A DNA stretch of 64,000 nucleotides from Betaproteobacteria bacterium. Its GTDB lineage: Bacteria; Pseudomonadota; Gammaproteobacteria; Burkholderiales; Usitatibacteraceae. Position 1 is the stretch's first letter, and each line of letters starts with the position of its first letter. Below, one piece after another: positions 10,658 to 19,747 of this stretch. The notes beneath the pieces are model-generated. The model saw only the letters and a program-made list of their open reading frames with translations. It was not told where the DNA came from and made no database searches. Location: assembly GCA_016711875.1 (NCBI GenBank), contig JADJSD010000023.1, positions 62,001 to 126,000 on the forward strand, given 5' to 3'. The translations under genes and the position numbers were made by a program.

Positions 10658-11875
10658 CTACTTTTCGGTCTCCGGATCCGGAATGTGATTGAAAGCGATA
10701 TGCATCCCCCCCCGGTCCCGCGCCTTGTGCGCCGACGCGAAGTACACCGCCTGCTTCCCGAACCGCGCATTGAGCTTGTCCAGCGTCTCATACAGGTTCT
10801 TCGATTTCGACTCCGACGCGAAGAGCGACCCGGTATGCCCCGCCTCGGAAACGAGCTCCGAGAAGGCCATCCCCACCTGCAGGATCGTCCGCCGCGTCTT
10901 CGGCCGCCCCGACCACAGCTTTTCGAGGGCGTGCAGGAAGGTGACGGTGTCCTGCGTGTCCACCAGCCGCATGTCCGCGTCCCACCGGCCGCCGTCGAGG
11001 TACTTGATCCCGATCGTGAGGCGCGAGGCGTAGAAGGCCGCCTTGCGAAGCCGCACCGCGGCCTTCTGCGTGAGGCGGTTCAGGATCGCGAAGGCGTCCT
11101 CGGGGTTGCGTTTGTCGGGTGCGAGGACGCTGGAGTGGGAGATGGAATGGGTGTCGCTGTCGCGGCCCGCGACGGCCTCCCCGCGCAGGCGGTCGTGCAT
11201 GACCTCGCCCCCCACGCCGCCCCAGACCGCCCGCGCCTGCTCGCGCGTGAGGGCGCAAAGCTGCTCCACCGTGTTGATGCCGTGGGAATGGAGGCGCTTC
11301 TCCATCTGCTTGCCGATGCCGGAGAGGTCGCGCAGCGAGAGCCCGAAGAGGCGCTGGGGCAGTTCGCGCTGCTCGATGACCACGAGGCCGTCCGGCTTCA
11401 CCATGTCCGAGGCCGTCTTCGCGATGAACGTGTTGGGCCCGATGCCGATGGAGGTGCGCAGGCACTCGCCGATCGCCTCGTGCAGGACCGTCTTCACCTT
11501 GCGCGCGAGGCCGAGTGCCCGTTCGGGTTCCCGCCACCGGCCGGTGAGCTCGCAGTCCATCTCGTCGATCGACAGGACCTCCCGGACGGGCACCACGGTA
11601 TCGACGGCCGCCACGGCGCGGTGATGGTAGTCGATGTAGACGGCGTGGCGCGCGAGGACGAACTCGATCTCCGGGCAGAGCTTCCTCGCGTCGCCGACCT
11701 TCGTGCCGGTCTTCACGCCGAAGCGCTTGGCCTCGATGCTCGCGGCGATGCAGACGGTGGTGTCGGCCATCATGGGCACGACGCCGATGGGCTTGCCGCG
11801 AAGCCGGGGCTCGGCCTGCTGCTCGACCGAGGCGAAGTAGGAATTGAAGTCGACGAGGAGGGAGCGCAGGGTCAC
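10658..11875 (-). CDS. Y-family DNA polymerase (DinB/ImpB-MucB-like)
   Basis: 405 residues from the GTG at 11875. The palm motif LLVDFNSYFASVEQ carries the first metal-binding Asp (D9), and SIDEMD carries the second acidic pair. A helix-hairpin-helix follows (LFGLSLRDLSGIGKQMEKRL). These polymerases copy damaged DNA with low fidelity. The protein is longer than E. coli Pol IV (351) and ends in an IPDPETEK tail without an obvious beta-clamp motif, so it may belong to a separate DinB-like branch. The GTG is preceded by GGGGGAA; the 23 residues upstream lie in a low-quality stretch and are rejected. Confidence 0.85.
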   Translation of the reverse strand: MTLRSLLVDFNSYFASVEQQAEPRLRGKPIGVVPMMADTTVCIAASIEAKRFGVKTGTKVGDARKLCPEIEFVLARHAVYIDYHHRAVAAVDTVVPVREVLSIDEMDCELTGRWREPERALGLARKVKTVLHEAIGECLRTSIGIGPNTFIAKTASDMVKPDGLVVIEQRELPQRLFGLSLRDLSGIGKQMEKRLHSHGINTVEQLCALTREQARAVWGGVGGEVMHDRLRGEAVAGRDSDTHSISHSSVLAPDKRNPEDAFAILNRLTQKAAVRLRKAAFYASRLTIGIKYLDGGRWDADMRLVDTQDTVTFLHALEKLWSGRPKTRRTILQVGMAFSELVSEAGHTGSLFASESKSKNLYETLDKLNARFGKQAVYFASAHKARDRGGMHIAFNHIPDPETEK

Positions 11876-11885
11876 CGGGTTCCCC

Positions 11886-12377
11886 CTAGTGAAGGTCCGT
11901 GCACTCCACGAAAACGGCGACGATCGCCTCCAGGCCGCGGGCATCGTCCTCGTCGAATCGCGCGGGGCGGGGGCTGTCGAGATCCAGCACGCCGATCAGG
12001 CGGGCGCCGGCCGTCACCGGGACGACGACCTCGCTGCGCGAGGCGCTGTCGCAGGCGATGTGCCCCGGGAAGGCATGCACGTCCGGAACGACCACGGTTC
12101 GGAGCGAGGCGGCCGCGGTTCCGCAAACTCCCTTGCCGAGCCCGATGCGCACGCAGGCGGGCTTGCCCTGGAAGGGGCCGAGGACGAGTTCGCCGTCCTT
12201 CAGCCAGTAGAAGCCCGCCCAGTTGAGACCTTCCAGCGAATGGAAAAGAAGCGCGGCGAGGTTGGCGCTGTTGGCCGTGAAATCGCGTTCGCCGGAAAGC
12301 AGCCCGCGGGCCTGCGCGAGCAGTTCGGCGTAGGCCTCGGGCTTCGTGACGGCGGAAGGTGCGGCAACGGCGAACAT
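11886..12377 (-). CDS. msrC: Free methionine-R-sulfoxide reductase (GAF domain)
   Basis: 163 residues, a single GAF domain. It has the three cysteines of the fRMsr family, C75, C85 and C109, with spacing of 10 and 24 that matches the E. coli enzyme (C84, C94, C118), and the motif HIACDSASRSEVVVP. It reduces free methionine-R-sulfoxide in the cytoplasm with thioredoxin as donor. It sits 10 bases upstream of the polymerase gene on the same strand and may share its message, pairing oxidative-damage repair with translesion synthesis. Confidence 0.93.
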   Translation of the reverse strand: MFAVAAPSAVTKPEAYAELLAQARGLLSGERDFTANSANLAALLFHSLEGLNWAGFYWLKDGELVLGPFQGKPACVRIGLGKGVCGTAAASLRTVVVPDVHAFPGHIACDSASRSEVVVPVTAGARLIGVLDLDSPRPARFDEDDARGLEAIVAVFVECTDLH

Positions 12378-12431
12378 GGCGGGAAACGGGGGGGGTGAGC
12401 CGCTAGGTTACCACCGCCCCCGGCCCGCGGA

Positions 12432-12773
12432 TCAGCCGCCCGAGCCGTTGGCGGGCGGGGCCACCTGCCTGTCGTGCTTCTGGCGATAGATGCGCTTGCT
12501 CTGCTTCTCCTGCGCGTGGTGAAGGACGCCCTTCTCCTTCTTGGTGACCGTGCCGTCGGCCTTGGCCTTCTCCTCCATCTTTTCCACCTTGGCCTGCCCC
12601 TTGTCGAGGCGGGCGGCTTCCGTCGCGTTGAGCTGGCCGGATTGGACACCCTGGTCGATGCGCCTTTCCTGGTTGGCCTGGCGCTGGTCGACGCGGGGCG
12701 TGGCGGTCTGGGCGGCGGCAGGCAGGGCGAAGGCGAGGGCGGCGATGGCGGAAGCGAGGATCCTGGGGTTCAT
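12432..12773 (-). CDS. Small exported basic protein of unknown function
   Basis: 113 residues. A signal peptide covers residues 1-21 (cleavage after ALPAAAQ is likely). The mature part is highly charged and helical, with repeated Q/K/R/E and the segment GQLNATEAARLDKGQAKVE, reminiscent of small periplasmic proteins of the same composition often found in betaproteobacteria. I recognise no named domain. The start is ATG 12773 with AGGAG 7 bases before it. Confidence 0.8.
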   Translation of the reverse strand: MNPRILASAIAALAFALPAAAQTATPRVDQRQANQERRIDQGVQSGQLNATEAARLDKGQAKVEKMEEKAKADGTVTKKEKGVLHHAQEKQSKRIYRQKHDRQVAPPANGSGG

Positions 12774-12901
12774 TCGTATCTCCTGGGTCGGGACGTGGGG
12801 TGCGGATTCATCCCGCACGAAGCCAAGAACGTCGCCCGGACACCGGCCGTTGACGCTGTTACAAAGGTTTACGCGCCCCGGGGCGGGGAGACTCGCGCGG
12901 C

Positions 12902-12907
12902 TATAAT
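12902..12907 (+). promoter_or_regulatory. Perfect -10 box (TATAAT) before oligopeptidase gene
   Basis: A perfect TATAAT lies 28 bases before the oligopeptidase ATG, in a short AT-richer spot of a very GC-rich region. No good -35 box is found at 16-18 bases, so an activator or another sigma contact would be needed. Confidence 0.45.
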
Positions 12908-12935
12908 TCGCCCTCCTTCGCCCCCGGGGCATCCC

Positions 12936-15032
12936 ATGCCGTTCTTCCTCGCCCTCCTCGCCATGACCCTCTCGCTCGCCGCCCGATCCGCCGCCGACCT
13001 GCCCGACCCGCCCGTCGCGAAGAAGGTGCCGAAGGTGATGACGAAGTTCGGCGACCGGCGGGTCGACAATTACTTCTGGATGCGGGAGAAGGACAACCCG
13101 GAGGTCCTCGCGCACCTCAAGGCCGAGAACGCCTACACCGAAGCGGTGACGAAGCCGCTCGCGGGATTCCGCGAGAAGCTCTACCAGGAGATGCTCGCGC
13201 GCATCCAGGAGACGGACGAGAGCGTCCCGTACCTCAAGCGCGGCTGGTGGTACTACACGCGCGAGGTGGAAGGGCTCCAGTACCCCATCTACTGCCGCCG
13301 CAAGGGGACGATGAAGGCGCCCGAGGAAGTCATCCTCGACGTGAACGAGCTCGCCAAGGGCAAGTCGTACACGGGCGTCGACTTCTGGGAAGTGAGCCCC
13401 GACGGCCGCTACCTCGCCTACGGCGCCGACTTCACGGGCTACCGGGAATACACGGTCTTCGTGAAGGATCTCTCGACGGGCCGGTTGCTCGAAGACCGTC
13501 TCGAACGCGTCGACAGCATCGCCTGGGCCGCCGACAACGCCACGCTCTTCTACACGCAGCAGAATGCGGCGAAGCGCCCGGACCGCGCCTTCCGCCACGC
13601 GCTCGGCGCGAAGGACGACGCGCTCGTCTGGGAGGAAAAGGACGAGCTGTTCAACCTGGGCGTCGGCGCCACGCGCAGCGACGCCTTCGTCGTGCTGGTG
13701 AGCGCCTCGAAGGACACGTCCGAGGTGCGCGTGATCCCGACGGCAGACCCGCAGTCCGCGCCGCGGCGCATCGCCGGCCGCCGCACGGGCCACGAGTACT
13801 ACCTCGACCACCACGGCGACGAGTTCTGGATCCGCACGAACGACAAGGGGAAGAACTTCCGCCTCGTGCGCGCGCCGGTCGCGGACCCGAAGCCCGCGCA
13901 GTGGAAGCAGGTCCTCGTGCACCGCAAGCTCGTGATGCTCGAGGACGTGGACGTCTTCAAGGACTTCTGGGTCGCCAAGGAACGCGACGACGGCGTCCTC
14001 AAGCTGCGCGTCACCGACTTCGCCACGGGCGGGCACCACTACATCGACATGCCCGAGGCCGTCTACTCGACGAGCGCGGGCGCCAACGCCGAGTACGACA
14101 CCCGGCGCTTCCGGTTCGTCTACCAGAGCTACGTGACGCCGCGCTCCACCTTCGACTACGACGTCGGCAAGCGCGAGCGCAAGCTCCTGAAGCGCATGCC
14201 CGTGCTGGGAGGCTTCGATTCCGGCGACTACGAGTCGGCGATGGTGATGGCCCCGGCGAAGGACGGCACGAAGATCCCCGTCTCGCTCGTCTGGAAGAAG
14301 TCGCTGCGCGGCGAAGGCCCCCGTCCGATGCTGCTGTACGGCTACGGATCCTACGGCTATGCGCTCGACGTGAGCTTCCGCTCGACGCGGCTCTCGCTCC
14401 TCGATCGCGGCGTGATCTACGCCGTCGCCCACGTGCGGGGCGGCGGCGAGCGCGGACGGCTCTGGTACGACGAGGGCAAGCTCCGCAAGAAGATGAACTC
14501 CTTCACCGATTTCGTCGCGGCCGCCGAGCACCTGGTCGCCAAGGGGTGGACGGCCCCCGACCGCCTCGTCATCCAGGGCGGCAGCGCGGGCGGGCTTCTC
14601 ATGGGCGCCGTCTCGAACCTGCGGCCGGACCTCTTCAAGGCGGTGGTCTCCGAGGTGCCGTTCGTCGATGTGGTGAGCACGATGCTGGACGCCTCGCTCC
14701 CCCTCACGACGCTCGAGTACATCGAGTGGGGCAACCCGAACAAGGAGGCGGACTACAAGGTCATCCGCCAGTACTCCCCCTACGACAATCTCGCGCGCAA
14801 GGCCTATCCGGCGATGCTGGTGGAGGCGTCCTTCAACGACAGCCAGGTCCCGTACTGGGAGGCATCCAAGTACGTCGCGAAGCTGCGCGAGCTCAAGACG
14901 GACGCGAATGTCGTGATCCTCAAGACCATCCTCGAGGCCGGGCACGGCGGTGCCTCGGGGCGCTACGACGCGCTCAAGGACACGGCGTTCACCTACTCGT
15001 ACGTGCTGGGCCAGCTGGGGCTCGCGAAGTGA
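12936..15032 (+). CDS. Exported oligopeptidase B-type S9 peptidase
   Basis: 698 residues. A hydrophobic N-terminus (residues 1-20, ending RSAA) looks like a signal peptide. A beta-propeller domain at about 70-430 is followed by an alpha/beta hydrolase domain with catalytic S550 in GGSAGG, D635 in FNDSQVPYWEASKY and H670 in EAGHGG. The family cleaves short peptides after basic residues. E. coli protease II is cytoplasmic, so export, if real, makes this a periplasmic form. The start is ATG 12936; no clear ribosome site precedes it. The next gene starts 16 bases after the stop. Confidence 0.92.
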   Translation: MPFFLALLAMTLSLAARSAADLPDPPVAKKVPKVMTKFGDRRVDNYFWMREKDNPEVLAHLKAENAYTEAVTKPLAGFREKLYQEMLARIQETDESVPYLKRGWWYYTREVEGLQYPIYCRRKGTMKAPEEVILDVNELAKGKSYTGVDFWEVSPDGRYLAYGADFTGYREYTVFVKDLSTGRLLEDRLERVDSIAWAADNATLFYTQQNAAKRPDRAFRHALGAKDDALVWEEKDELFNLGVGATRSDAFVVLVSASKDTSEVRVIPTADPQSAPRRIAGRRTGHEYYLDHHGDEFWIRTNDKGKNFRLVRAPVADPKPAQWKQVLVHRKLVMLEDVDVFKDFWVAKERDDGVLKLRVTDFATGGHHYIDMPEAVYSTSAGANAEYDTRRFRFVYQSYVTPRSTFDYDVGKRERKLLKRMPVLGGFDSGDYESAMVMAPAKDGTKIPVSLVWKKSLRGEGPRPMLLYGYGSYGYALDVSFRSTRLSLLDRGVIYAVAHVRGGGERGRLWYDEGKLRKKMNSFTDFVAAAEHLVAKGWTAPDRLVIQGGSAGGLLMGAVSNLRPDLFKAVVSEVPFVDVVSTMLDASLPLTTLEYIEWGNPNKEADYKVIRQYSPYDNLARKAYPAMLVEASFNDSQVPYWEASKYVAKLRELKTDANVVILKTILEAGHGGASGRYDALKDTAFTYSYVLGQLGLAK

Positions 15033-15048
15033 CGGAGCCCGTGCCCCG

Positions 15049-15933
15049 TTGAGCGTCCTCCAGCTCTTCGCCGCCTGCGTCGCCATCTGGGGCTCCACCT
15101 GGATCGCGATCACCTTCCAGCTGGGGTCGGTCGCGCCCGAGGTCAGCGTTCTCTACCGGTTCGTGCTGGCCGCCGCGCTGCTCTTCGCTTGGTGCCGCGC
15201 GAAGGGCCTTCCGCTCGCCTTCACGGCCTCGCAGCACGCCGGCATGGCCCTTCAGGGGGTGCTCATGTTCAGCGTGAGCTACGTCTTCACCTACTACGCG
15301 GAGCAGACCCTCGTCTCGGGCGTGGTGGCCGTGGGCTATTCCGCGAGCCCGCTCATCAACCTGCTTCTCATGCGCGTGCTCTTCGGCAAGCCGATGTCGC
15401 GCCGCGTGGCGCTGGGCGGCGCCCTCGGCCTCGCCGGCATCGTGCTCGTCTTCTGGCCGGAGTTCGCCCGCCTGGAGGCCGGCGCCGGGACGCGCGCCGG
15501 GATCTTCTACGCGACGGCTGCCGTTGTCATTTCCTCGTTCGGCAGCATGGCCGCACACCGCAACCAGCGCGAGGCGATTCCGATCTGGCAGACGATGGCG
15601 TGGGGAATGCTCTACGGCTCCGTCGCCAATCTCGCGATCGTGCTCGCGCTGGGGCGCCCCTTCGCGTTCGAGGCGAGCGCGTCCTACGTGATCTCGCTCG
15701 TCTACCTGGCCGTCTTCGGCTCCATCCTCGCGTTCGGCAGCTACCTGCACCTGCTGGGGCGCGTGGGCGCGGCGCGGGCCGGCTACACCGGCGTCATCAT
15801 TCCCATCGTGGCGCTCGGGGTCTCCTCGCTGTTCGAGGGCTACCGCTGGAGCCTGCTCGCGCTGGCGGGCGTGGCCGTATCCGTCGCGGGCAACGTCCTC
15901 ATCCTGCGCCGGCCGCCGGCGAAGGCCGCCTGA
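15049..15933 (+). CDS. EamA/DMT family transporter
   Basis: 294 residues and ten hydrophobic helices in two EamA repeats (first ending near WPEF, second near AGNVLIL). The N-terminal helix has the family pattern WGSTWIAI. It exports metabolites or drugs; the substrate is unknown. The frame is open upstream into the peptidase gene, but the best start is the TTG at 15049, 16 bases after the peptidase stop, with GGAG 11 bases before it; the N-terminus then starts directly at the first helix, as is usual. Confidence 0.85.
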   Translation: MSVLQLFAACVAIWGSTWIAITFQLGSVAPEVSVLYRFVLAAALLFAWCRAKGLPLAFTASQHAGMALQGVLMFSVSYVFTYYAEQTLVSGVVAVGYSASPLINLLLMRVLFGKPMSRRVALGGALGLAGIVLVFWPEFARLEAGAGTRAGIFYATAAVVISSFGSMAAHRNQREAIPIWQTMAWGMLYGSVANLAIVLALGRPFAFEASASYVISLVYLAVFGSILAFGSYLHLLGRVGAARAGYTGVIIPIVALGVSSLFEGYRWSLLALAGVAVSVAGNVLILRRPPAKAA

Positions 15934-15981
15934 CCGGCATCCGGCGCACGAGCGCGAAGCCCTTCGCCTCGTCCCCGTCGC

Positions 15982-16455
15982 TCACCCGGCACGCCTGGCG
16001 CTGAAGCGGGCGAGCTGCTCGGCGGCCTGCCTGCGGACGACCCACTTGAGCGGCGCCGACCAGCCGAAGAGCCGGCCGGCCGGGCCGAGGGCCTGCGAGG
16101 ACCACTTCCAGAAGGAGAATCGGTCGTAGTGGCGCACGATCTTCCCGTCGCGGAAGGCGAACTTCGCCTCGATGCGGTTCACGACCTTGCGGCCCGTCTT
16201 CGAGAACGTGTAGGTCGCCGTCCAGTGCGCGCGGCCGCCCGACTCGTCGGCCGAGGCCTCGTCCAGGACGATCACGAGATCCTTGCCGCGCTCGACGAGC
16301 ATGCGCCACATGTTCCGGGCCTCCTCGCCGTGCAGGCGGGGGAAGGCGGGGTCCGTGAAGAACACGTCGTCGTGGTAGCAGCGCGCCATGGTCTCGGCGT
16401 CGCGGCTCGCGAAGGCGGCGTAGAACTCGCGGATGAGGCTCTCGTGGGGATGCAT
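15982..16455 (-). CDS. NTF2-like/SnoaL-type protein
   Basis: 157 residues. The NTF2-like cone fold is indicated by the opening helix (ESLIREFYAAFASRDAETMARCYHDD), the FTDPAFPRLHG segment, and alternating strands ending FAFRDGKIVRHYDRFSFWKW. Many homologues are annotated as limonene-epoxide hydrolase-like or DUF4440; no catalytic residues can be assigned. It is transcribed away from the formate-tetrahydrofolate ligase gene, and the two share a 141-base region with a perfect palindrome. Confidence 0.82.
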   Translation of the reverse strand: MHPHESLIREFYAAFASRDAETMARCYHDDVFFTDPAFPRLHGEEARNMWRMLVERGKDLVIVLDEASADESGGRAHWTATYTFSKTGRKVVNRIEAKFAFRDGKIVRHYDRFSFWKWSSQALGPAGRLFGWSAPLKWVVRRQAAEQLARFSARRAG

Positions 16456-16480
16456 GGGCGCCTCCGGGTGGTTGGGTCGG

Positions 16481-16500
16481 GCCTTGACCCGAGTCAAGGC
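16481..16500. promoter_or_regulatory. Perfect inverted repeat between divergent genes, possible operator
   Basis: GCCTTGACCCGAGTCAAGGC has two perfect 8-base arms around a 4-base centre. It lies 25 bases before the NTF2-like start and 96 bases before the fhs start. A TATACT -10-like box follows at 16521-16526. The symmetry suggests a dimeric regulator; no regulator gene is adjacent. Confidence 0.5.
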
Positions 16501-16596
16501 TCCGCATTTTGGCCGCTTCCTATACTCCGGGGCAATCGCTTCGGGCGGCCGAGCCGGCACCCGTGGCGTCCCACGAACGAACGAGGAGAGCGCCCC

Positions 16597-18267
16597 ATGA
16601 TGTCCGACATCGAGATCGCCCAGAAGGCGACCATGAAGCCCATCGGCGAGATCGCCGCGAAACTGGGCATTCCCGAGAGTGCCGTGGAGCCCTTCGGGCG
16701 CACGAAGGCGAAGATCCGGCTCGACTACATCGACACGCTGAAGGACAAGCCCGACGGCAAGCTGATCCTGGTGACGGCGATCAGCCCCACGCCCGCGGGC
16801 GAGGGCAAGACGACCACGACGGTGGGCCTGGGAGACGCGCTCAACCACATCGGCAAGAAGGCGGTGATCTGCCTTCGGGAGCCCTCGCTGGGCCCGGTGT
16901 TCGGGATGAAGGGCGGGGCGGCCGGCGGCGGCTACGCGCAGGTGGTGCCCATGGAGGACATCAACCTGCACTTCACGGGCGACTTCAACGCCATCGCGCT
17001 GGCGAACAACCTGCTGGCGGCGATGATCGACAACCACATCCACCAGGGCAACGAGCTCGGGTTCGACGTGCGGCGCATCGCCTGGAAGCGCGTGATGGAC
17101 ATGAACGACCGGGCGCTCAGGGACATCACGGTGTCGCTGGGCGGGCCGGCCAACGGTTTCCCGCGCCAGGACGGCTTCGACATCGTGGTGGCCTCGGAGG
17201 TGATGGCGATCTTCTGCCTGTCGATGTCGGTGAAGGACCTGAAGGAGCGGCTGGGGAACATCGTGTGCGGGTACACGCGCGACCAGAAGCCGATCCTCGC
17301 GCGGGACCTGAAGACCCACGGGGCGATGGCGGCGCTCCTGAAGGACGCGCTGGCCCCGAACCTGGTGCAGACGCTCGAGCATTCGCCGGCCTTCATCCAC
17401 GGGGGACCCTTCGCCAACATCGCGCACGGGTGCAACTCGGTGCTGGCGACCCGGACGGCGCTCAAGCTGGGCGACTACGTGGTGACGGAGGCGGGCTTCG
17501 GCGCGGACCTGGGGGCGGAGAAGTTCATCGACATCAAGTGCCGCAAGGCGGGCCTGAAGCCCGCGGCCGTGGTGCTGGTGGCGACGATCCGGGCGCTCAA
17601 GTACCACGGCGGCATCGAGGTGAAGGAGCTGGGCAAGCCCAACCTGGAGGCGCTCGAGCGCGGCATCACCAACATCGAGCGGCACGTGAACAACATCCGC
17701 AACAACTACGGCCTGCCGTGCGTGGTGTCGATCAACCACCGCACGGAGGACACGGACGCGGAGGTGAAGCTGCTCATGGACAAGCTCTCCCACCACGGCG
17801 CGCAGGTGGTGCTGGCGCGCCACTGGGCGGAGGGGGGCAAGGGCGCGGCGGACGTCGCGCGGGCGGTGGTGAAGATGTGCGAGCAGCCCAACGACTTCAA
17901 GTACGTGTACGAGGAGAGCCTGCCGCTGTGGGACAAGATGAAGGCCATCGCCACGAAGATCTACGGCGCGGCGGACATCACGGCGGATTCGAAGGTGCGC
18001 GGGCAGATCAAGCGGCTGCAGGAATCGGGCTACGGGCACTACCCGGTGTGCGTGGCGAAGACGCAGTACTCGTTCTCGACGGACCCGCAGCTGCGCGGGG
18101 CGCCTTCGGGGCACGTGGTGAACGTGCGCGAGGTGCGCCTGGCGGCGGGGGCGGAGTTCGTCGTGATGGTCTGCGGGGACATCATGACGATGCCGGGCCT
18201 GCCGAAGGTGCCTTCGGCCTGCGCCATCGACGTGGACGACACGGGGAAGATCTCGGGCCTCTTCTAG
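16597..18267 (+). CDS. fhs: Formate-tetrahydrofolate ligase
   Basis: 556 residues, standard family length. The ATP-binding loop TPTPAGEGKTTTT lies at about 64-75 (visible as SPTPAGEGKT), with EPSLGPVFGMKGGAAGGGY and DFNAIALANNLLAAMIDNH typical of the enzyme. It makes 10-formyltetrahydrofolate from formate, THF and ATP, feeding one-carbon metabolism. Two ATGs stand in tandem at 16597 and 16600; GAGGAGA lies 6-9 bases upstream and fits either. Codon use is strongly G/C-ending, suggesting high expression. A hairpin follows the gene. Confidence 0.97.
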   Translation: MMSDIEIAQKATMKPIGEIAAKLGIPESAVEPFGRTKAKIRLDYIDTLKDKPDGKLILVTAISPTPAGEGKTTTTVGLGDALNHIGKKAVICLREPSLGPVFGMKGGAAGGGYAQVVPMEDINLHFTGDFNAIALANNLLAAMIDNHIHQGNELGFDVRRIAWKRVMDMNDRALRDITVSLGGPANGFPRQDGFDIVVASEVMAIFCLSMSVKDLKERLGNIVCGYTRDQKPILARDLKTHGAMAALLKDALAPNLVQTLEHSPAFIHGGPFANIAHGCNSVLATRTALKLGDYVVTEAGFGADLGAEKFIDIKCRKAGLKPAAVVLVATIRALKYHGGIEVKELGKPNLEALERGITNIERHVNNIRNNYGLPCVVSINHRTEDTDAEVKLLMDKLSHHGAQVVLARHWAEGGKGAADVARAVVKMCEQPNDFKYVYEESLPLWDKMKAIATKIYGAADITADSKVRGQIKRLQESGYGHYPVCVAKTQYSFSTDPQLRGAPSGHVVNVREVRLAAGAEFVVMVCGDIMTMPGLPKVPSACAIDVDDTGKISGLF

Positions 18268-18292
18268 GCCCCGGGCGGTCCGCGGGTTCGAA

Positions 18293-18330
18293 GGGGGGAA
18301 AGCGGGGCGCAACCGCTTTCCCCTTGTCAT
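18293..18330 (+). terminator. Hairpin terminator after fhs
   Basis: GGGGAAAGCGG (18295-18305) pairs with CCGCTTTCCCC (18313-18323) in an 11-bp stem with a 7-base loop, followed by TTGTCATT. The T tract is weak, but the position after fhs and before the kinase gene fits a terminator. Confidence 0.6.
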
Positions 18331-18466
18331 TGGCGGGATTTGTCCCGGTTTCGGGGGACCCCTGCCGAATATCCGTCGCCCGGCGCCCTTGGTGCCGGGC
18401 GCGGCTTACGGGATAATCGGGGCGTCCGGAGCCCGTTCTCCCTCGCGCGAAAGAGCCCACCCAGCC

Positions 18467-19747
18467 ATGGAAGCGATCGGCAAGTACCAGGTCCTGCGTG
18501 AACTGGGACGCGGCGCGTCGGGCAAGGTGTACCTCGCCACGGACCCGTTCACGAAGCGCCAGGTGGCCATCAAGGTGGCCTTCCCCGAGGCCCTCCGGCA
18601 TTCCGAGGACGGCGCCTTCTACCGAAGCATGTTCCTGAACGAGGCGGCGCTCGCGGGCAAGCTCAACCATCCGCACATCGTGCAGATCTACGACGCGGTG
18701 GTCGAGGACAAGTTCAGCTACATCGTGATGGAGTTCGTCGAGGGCGGCACGCTCGAGAAATTCTGCGAGGCCGACGCCCTGCTGCCCCCCGCGGAAATCG
18801 CCGAGATCATCTTCAAGTGCGTGCGCGCGCTCGCCTTCGCCGCCACGCTCGGCCTCACGCACCGCGACATCAAGCCGGGCAACATCCTGCACGTCGACGG
18901 CACCGACATCAAGATCGCGGACTTCGGCGCCTCGATCAACAAGGTCTCGGACCGCACCATCATCACGAACGTCGGCTCGCCCGCCTACATGGCGCCGGAG
19001 CTCGTCACGGGCGCGACGCAGGCCGGCGCCTCCACGGACATCTACGCCCTCGGCGTGGTCATGTACTACCTGCTGTGCGGGCGCCTGCCCTTCGAGGGCG
19101 CCAACACCATGAGCGTGATCTACCAGATCGTGAACACGGATGCGTCGCCGCCGAGCGCGCACCGCGAGGGCGTGTCGCCGGAGCTCGAGGCCATCGTGAT
19201 GAAGGCCATCGCGAAGGACCCGGAGGCGCGTTACCTCACCTGGGAGGCCTTCGGCCAGGATCTCGCGGAGGTCTGGAAGAAGACCAAGCAATCGGGCGAG
19301 CGCGAGCAGAGCGACACGGAACGCTTCAGCGTGGCTCGCGGCCTTTCGTTCTTCCGCGACTTCCCCGAGAACGAGCTGTGGGAGGTGCTGCGCCTGTCGA
19401 AGTGGCGCAAGTTCGCGGCAGACACGGTTCTCATCAAGGAAGGAGACCACGGCGACTCCTTCTACGTTCTCGCCGGCGGCTATGTACGCGTCACCCGCGG
19501 CAAGCGCACCCTCAACGTGCTCGCGGCCGGCGACTGCTTCGGCGAGATGGCTTATCTCGCGAAGGAGGGGTCGCCCCACCGCTCGGCGACGGTGACGACG
19601 ACCTCCGACTGCATCGTGGTGAAGATCCGCGCCGAGGATCTTCGCGCCGCCTCGCTCGGCGTGCGGCGCCTGTTCGACGAGCGTTTCCTCAACACCCTCG
19701 TGGAGCGCCTCGAGACCGCGAACCAGCAGCTCGCGGTCATGTCCTGA
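18467..19747 (+). CDS. Serine/threonine protein kinase fused to a cyclic-nucleotide-binding domain
   Basis: 426 residues. Residues 7-270 are a Hanks-type kinase: glycine loop GRGASGKV (14-21), ATP lysine K36, catalytic HRDIKPGN (D134, N139), metal-binding D152 in DFGAS and APE at 176-178, so it should be active. About 295-415 is a cyclic-nucleotide-binding domain with the phosphate-cassette residues FGE (358-360) and R372, so ligand binding is plausible. There is no membrane helix. The arrangement suggests a kinase gated by cAMP or cGMP, built differently from eukaryotic PKG (kinase first, sensor last). The stop overlaps the start of the acyltransferase gene (TGATG). Confidence 0.9.
   Translation: MEAIGKYQVLRELGRGASGKVYLATDPFTKRQVAIKVAFPEALRHSEDGAFYRSMFLNEAALAGKLNHPHIVQIYDAVVEDKFSYIVMEFVEGGTLEKFCEADALLPPAEIAEIIFKCVRALAFAATLGLTHRDIKPGNILHVDGTDIKIADFGASINKVSDRTIITNVGSPAYMAPELVTGATQAGASTDIYALGVVMYYLLCGRLPFEGANTMSVIYQIVNTDASPPSAHREGVSPELEAIVMKAIAKDPEARYLTWEAFGQDLAEVWKKTKQSGEREQSDTERFSVARGLSFFRDFPENELWEVLRLSKWRKFAADTVLIKEGDHGDSFYVLAGGYVRVTRGKRTLNVLAAGDCFGEMAYLAKEGSPHRSATVTTTSDCIVVKIRAEDLRAASLGVRRLFDERFLNTLVERLETANQQLAVMS

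Noticed and set aside
12850..12907. TTGACG at 12850-12855 paired with TATAAT at 12902-12907 as one promoter
   Set aside because: The spacing is 46 bases, far beyond the 16-18 needed, so they cannot act as one sigma70 promoter.
18377..18401. Hairpin CGCCCGGCGCC/GGTGCCGGGCG before the kinase gene as a terminator or riboswitch
   Set aside because: It has a one-mismatch stem but no T tract, and no wider structure suggests an RNA element.
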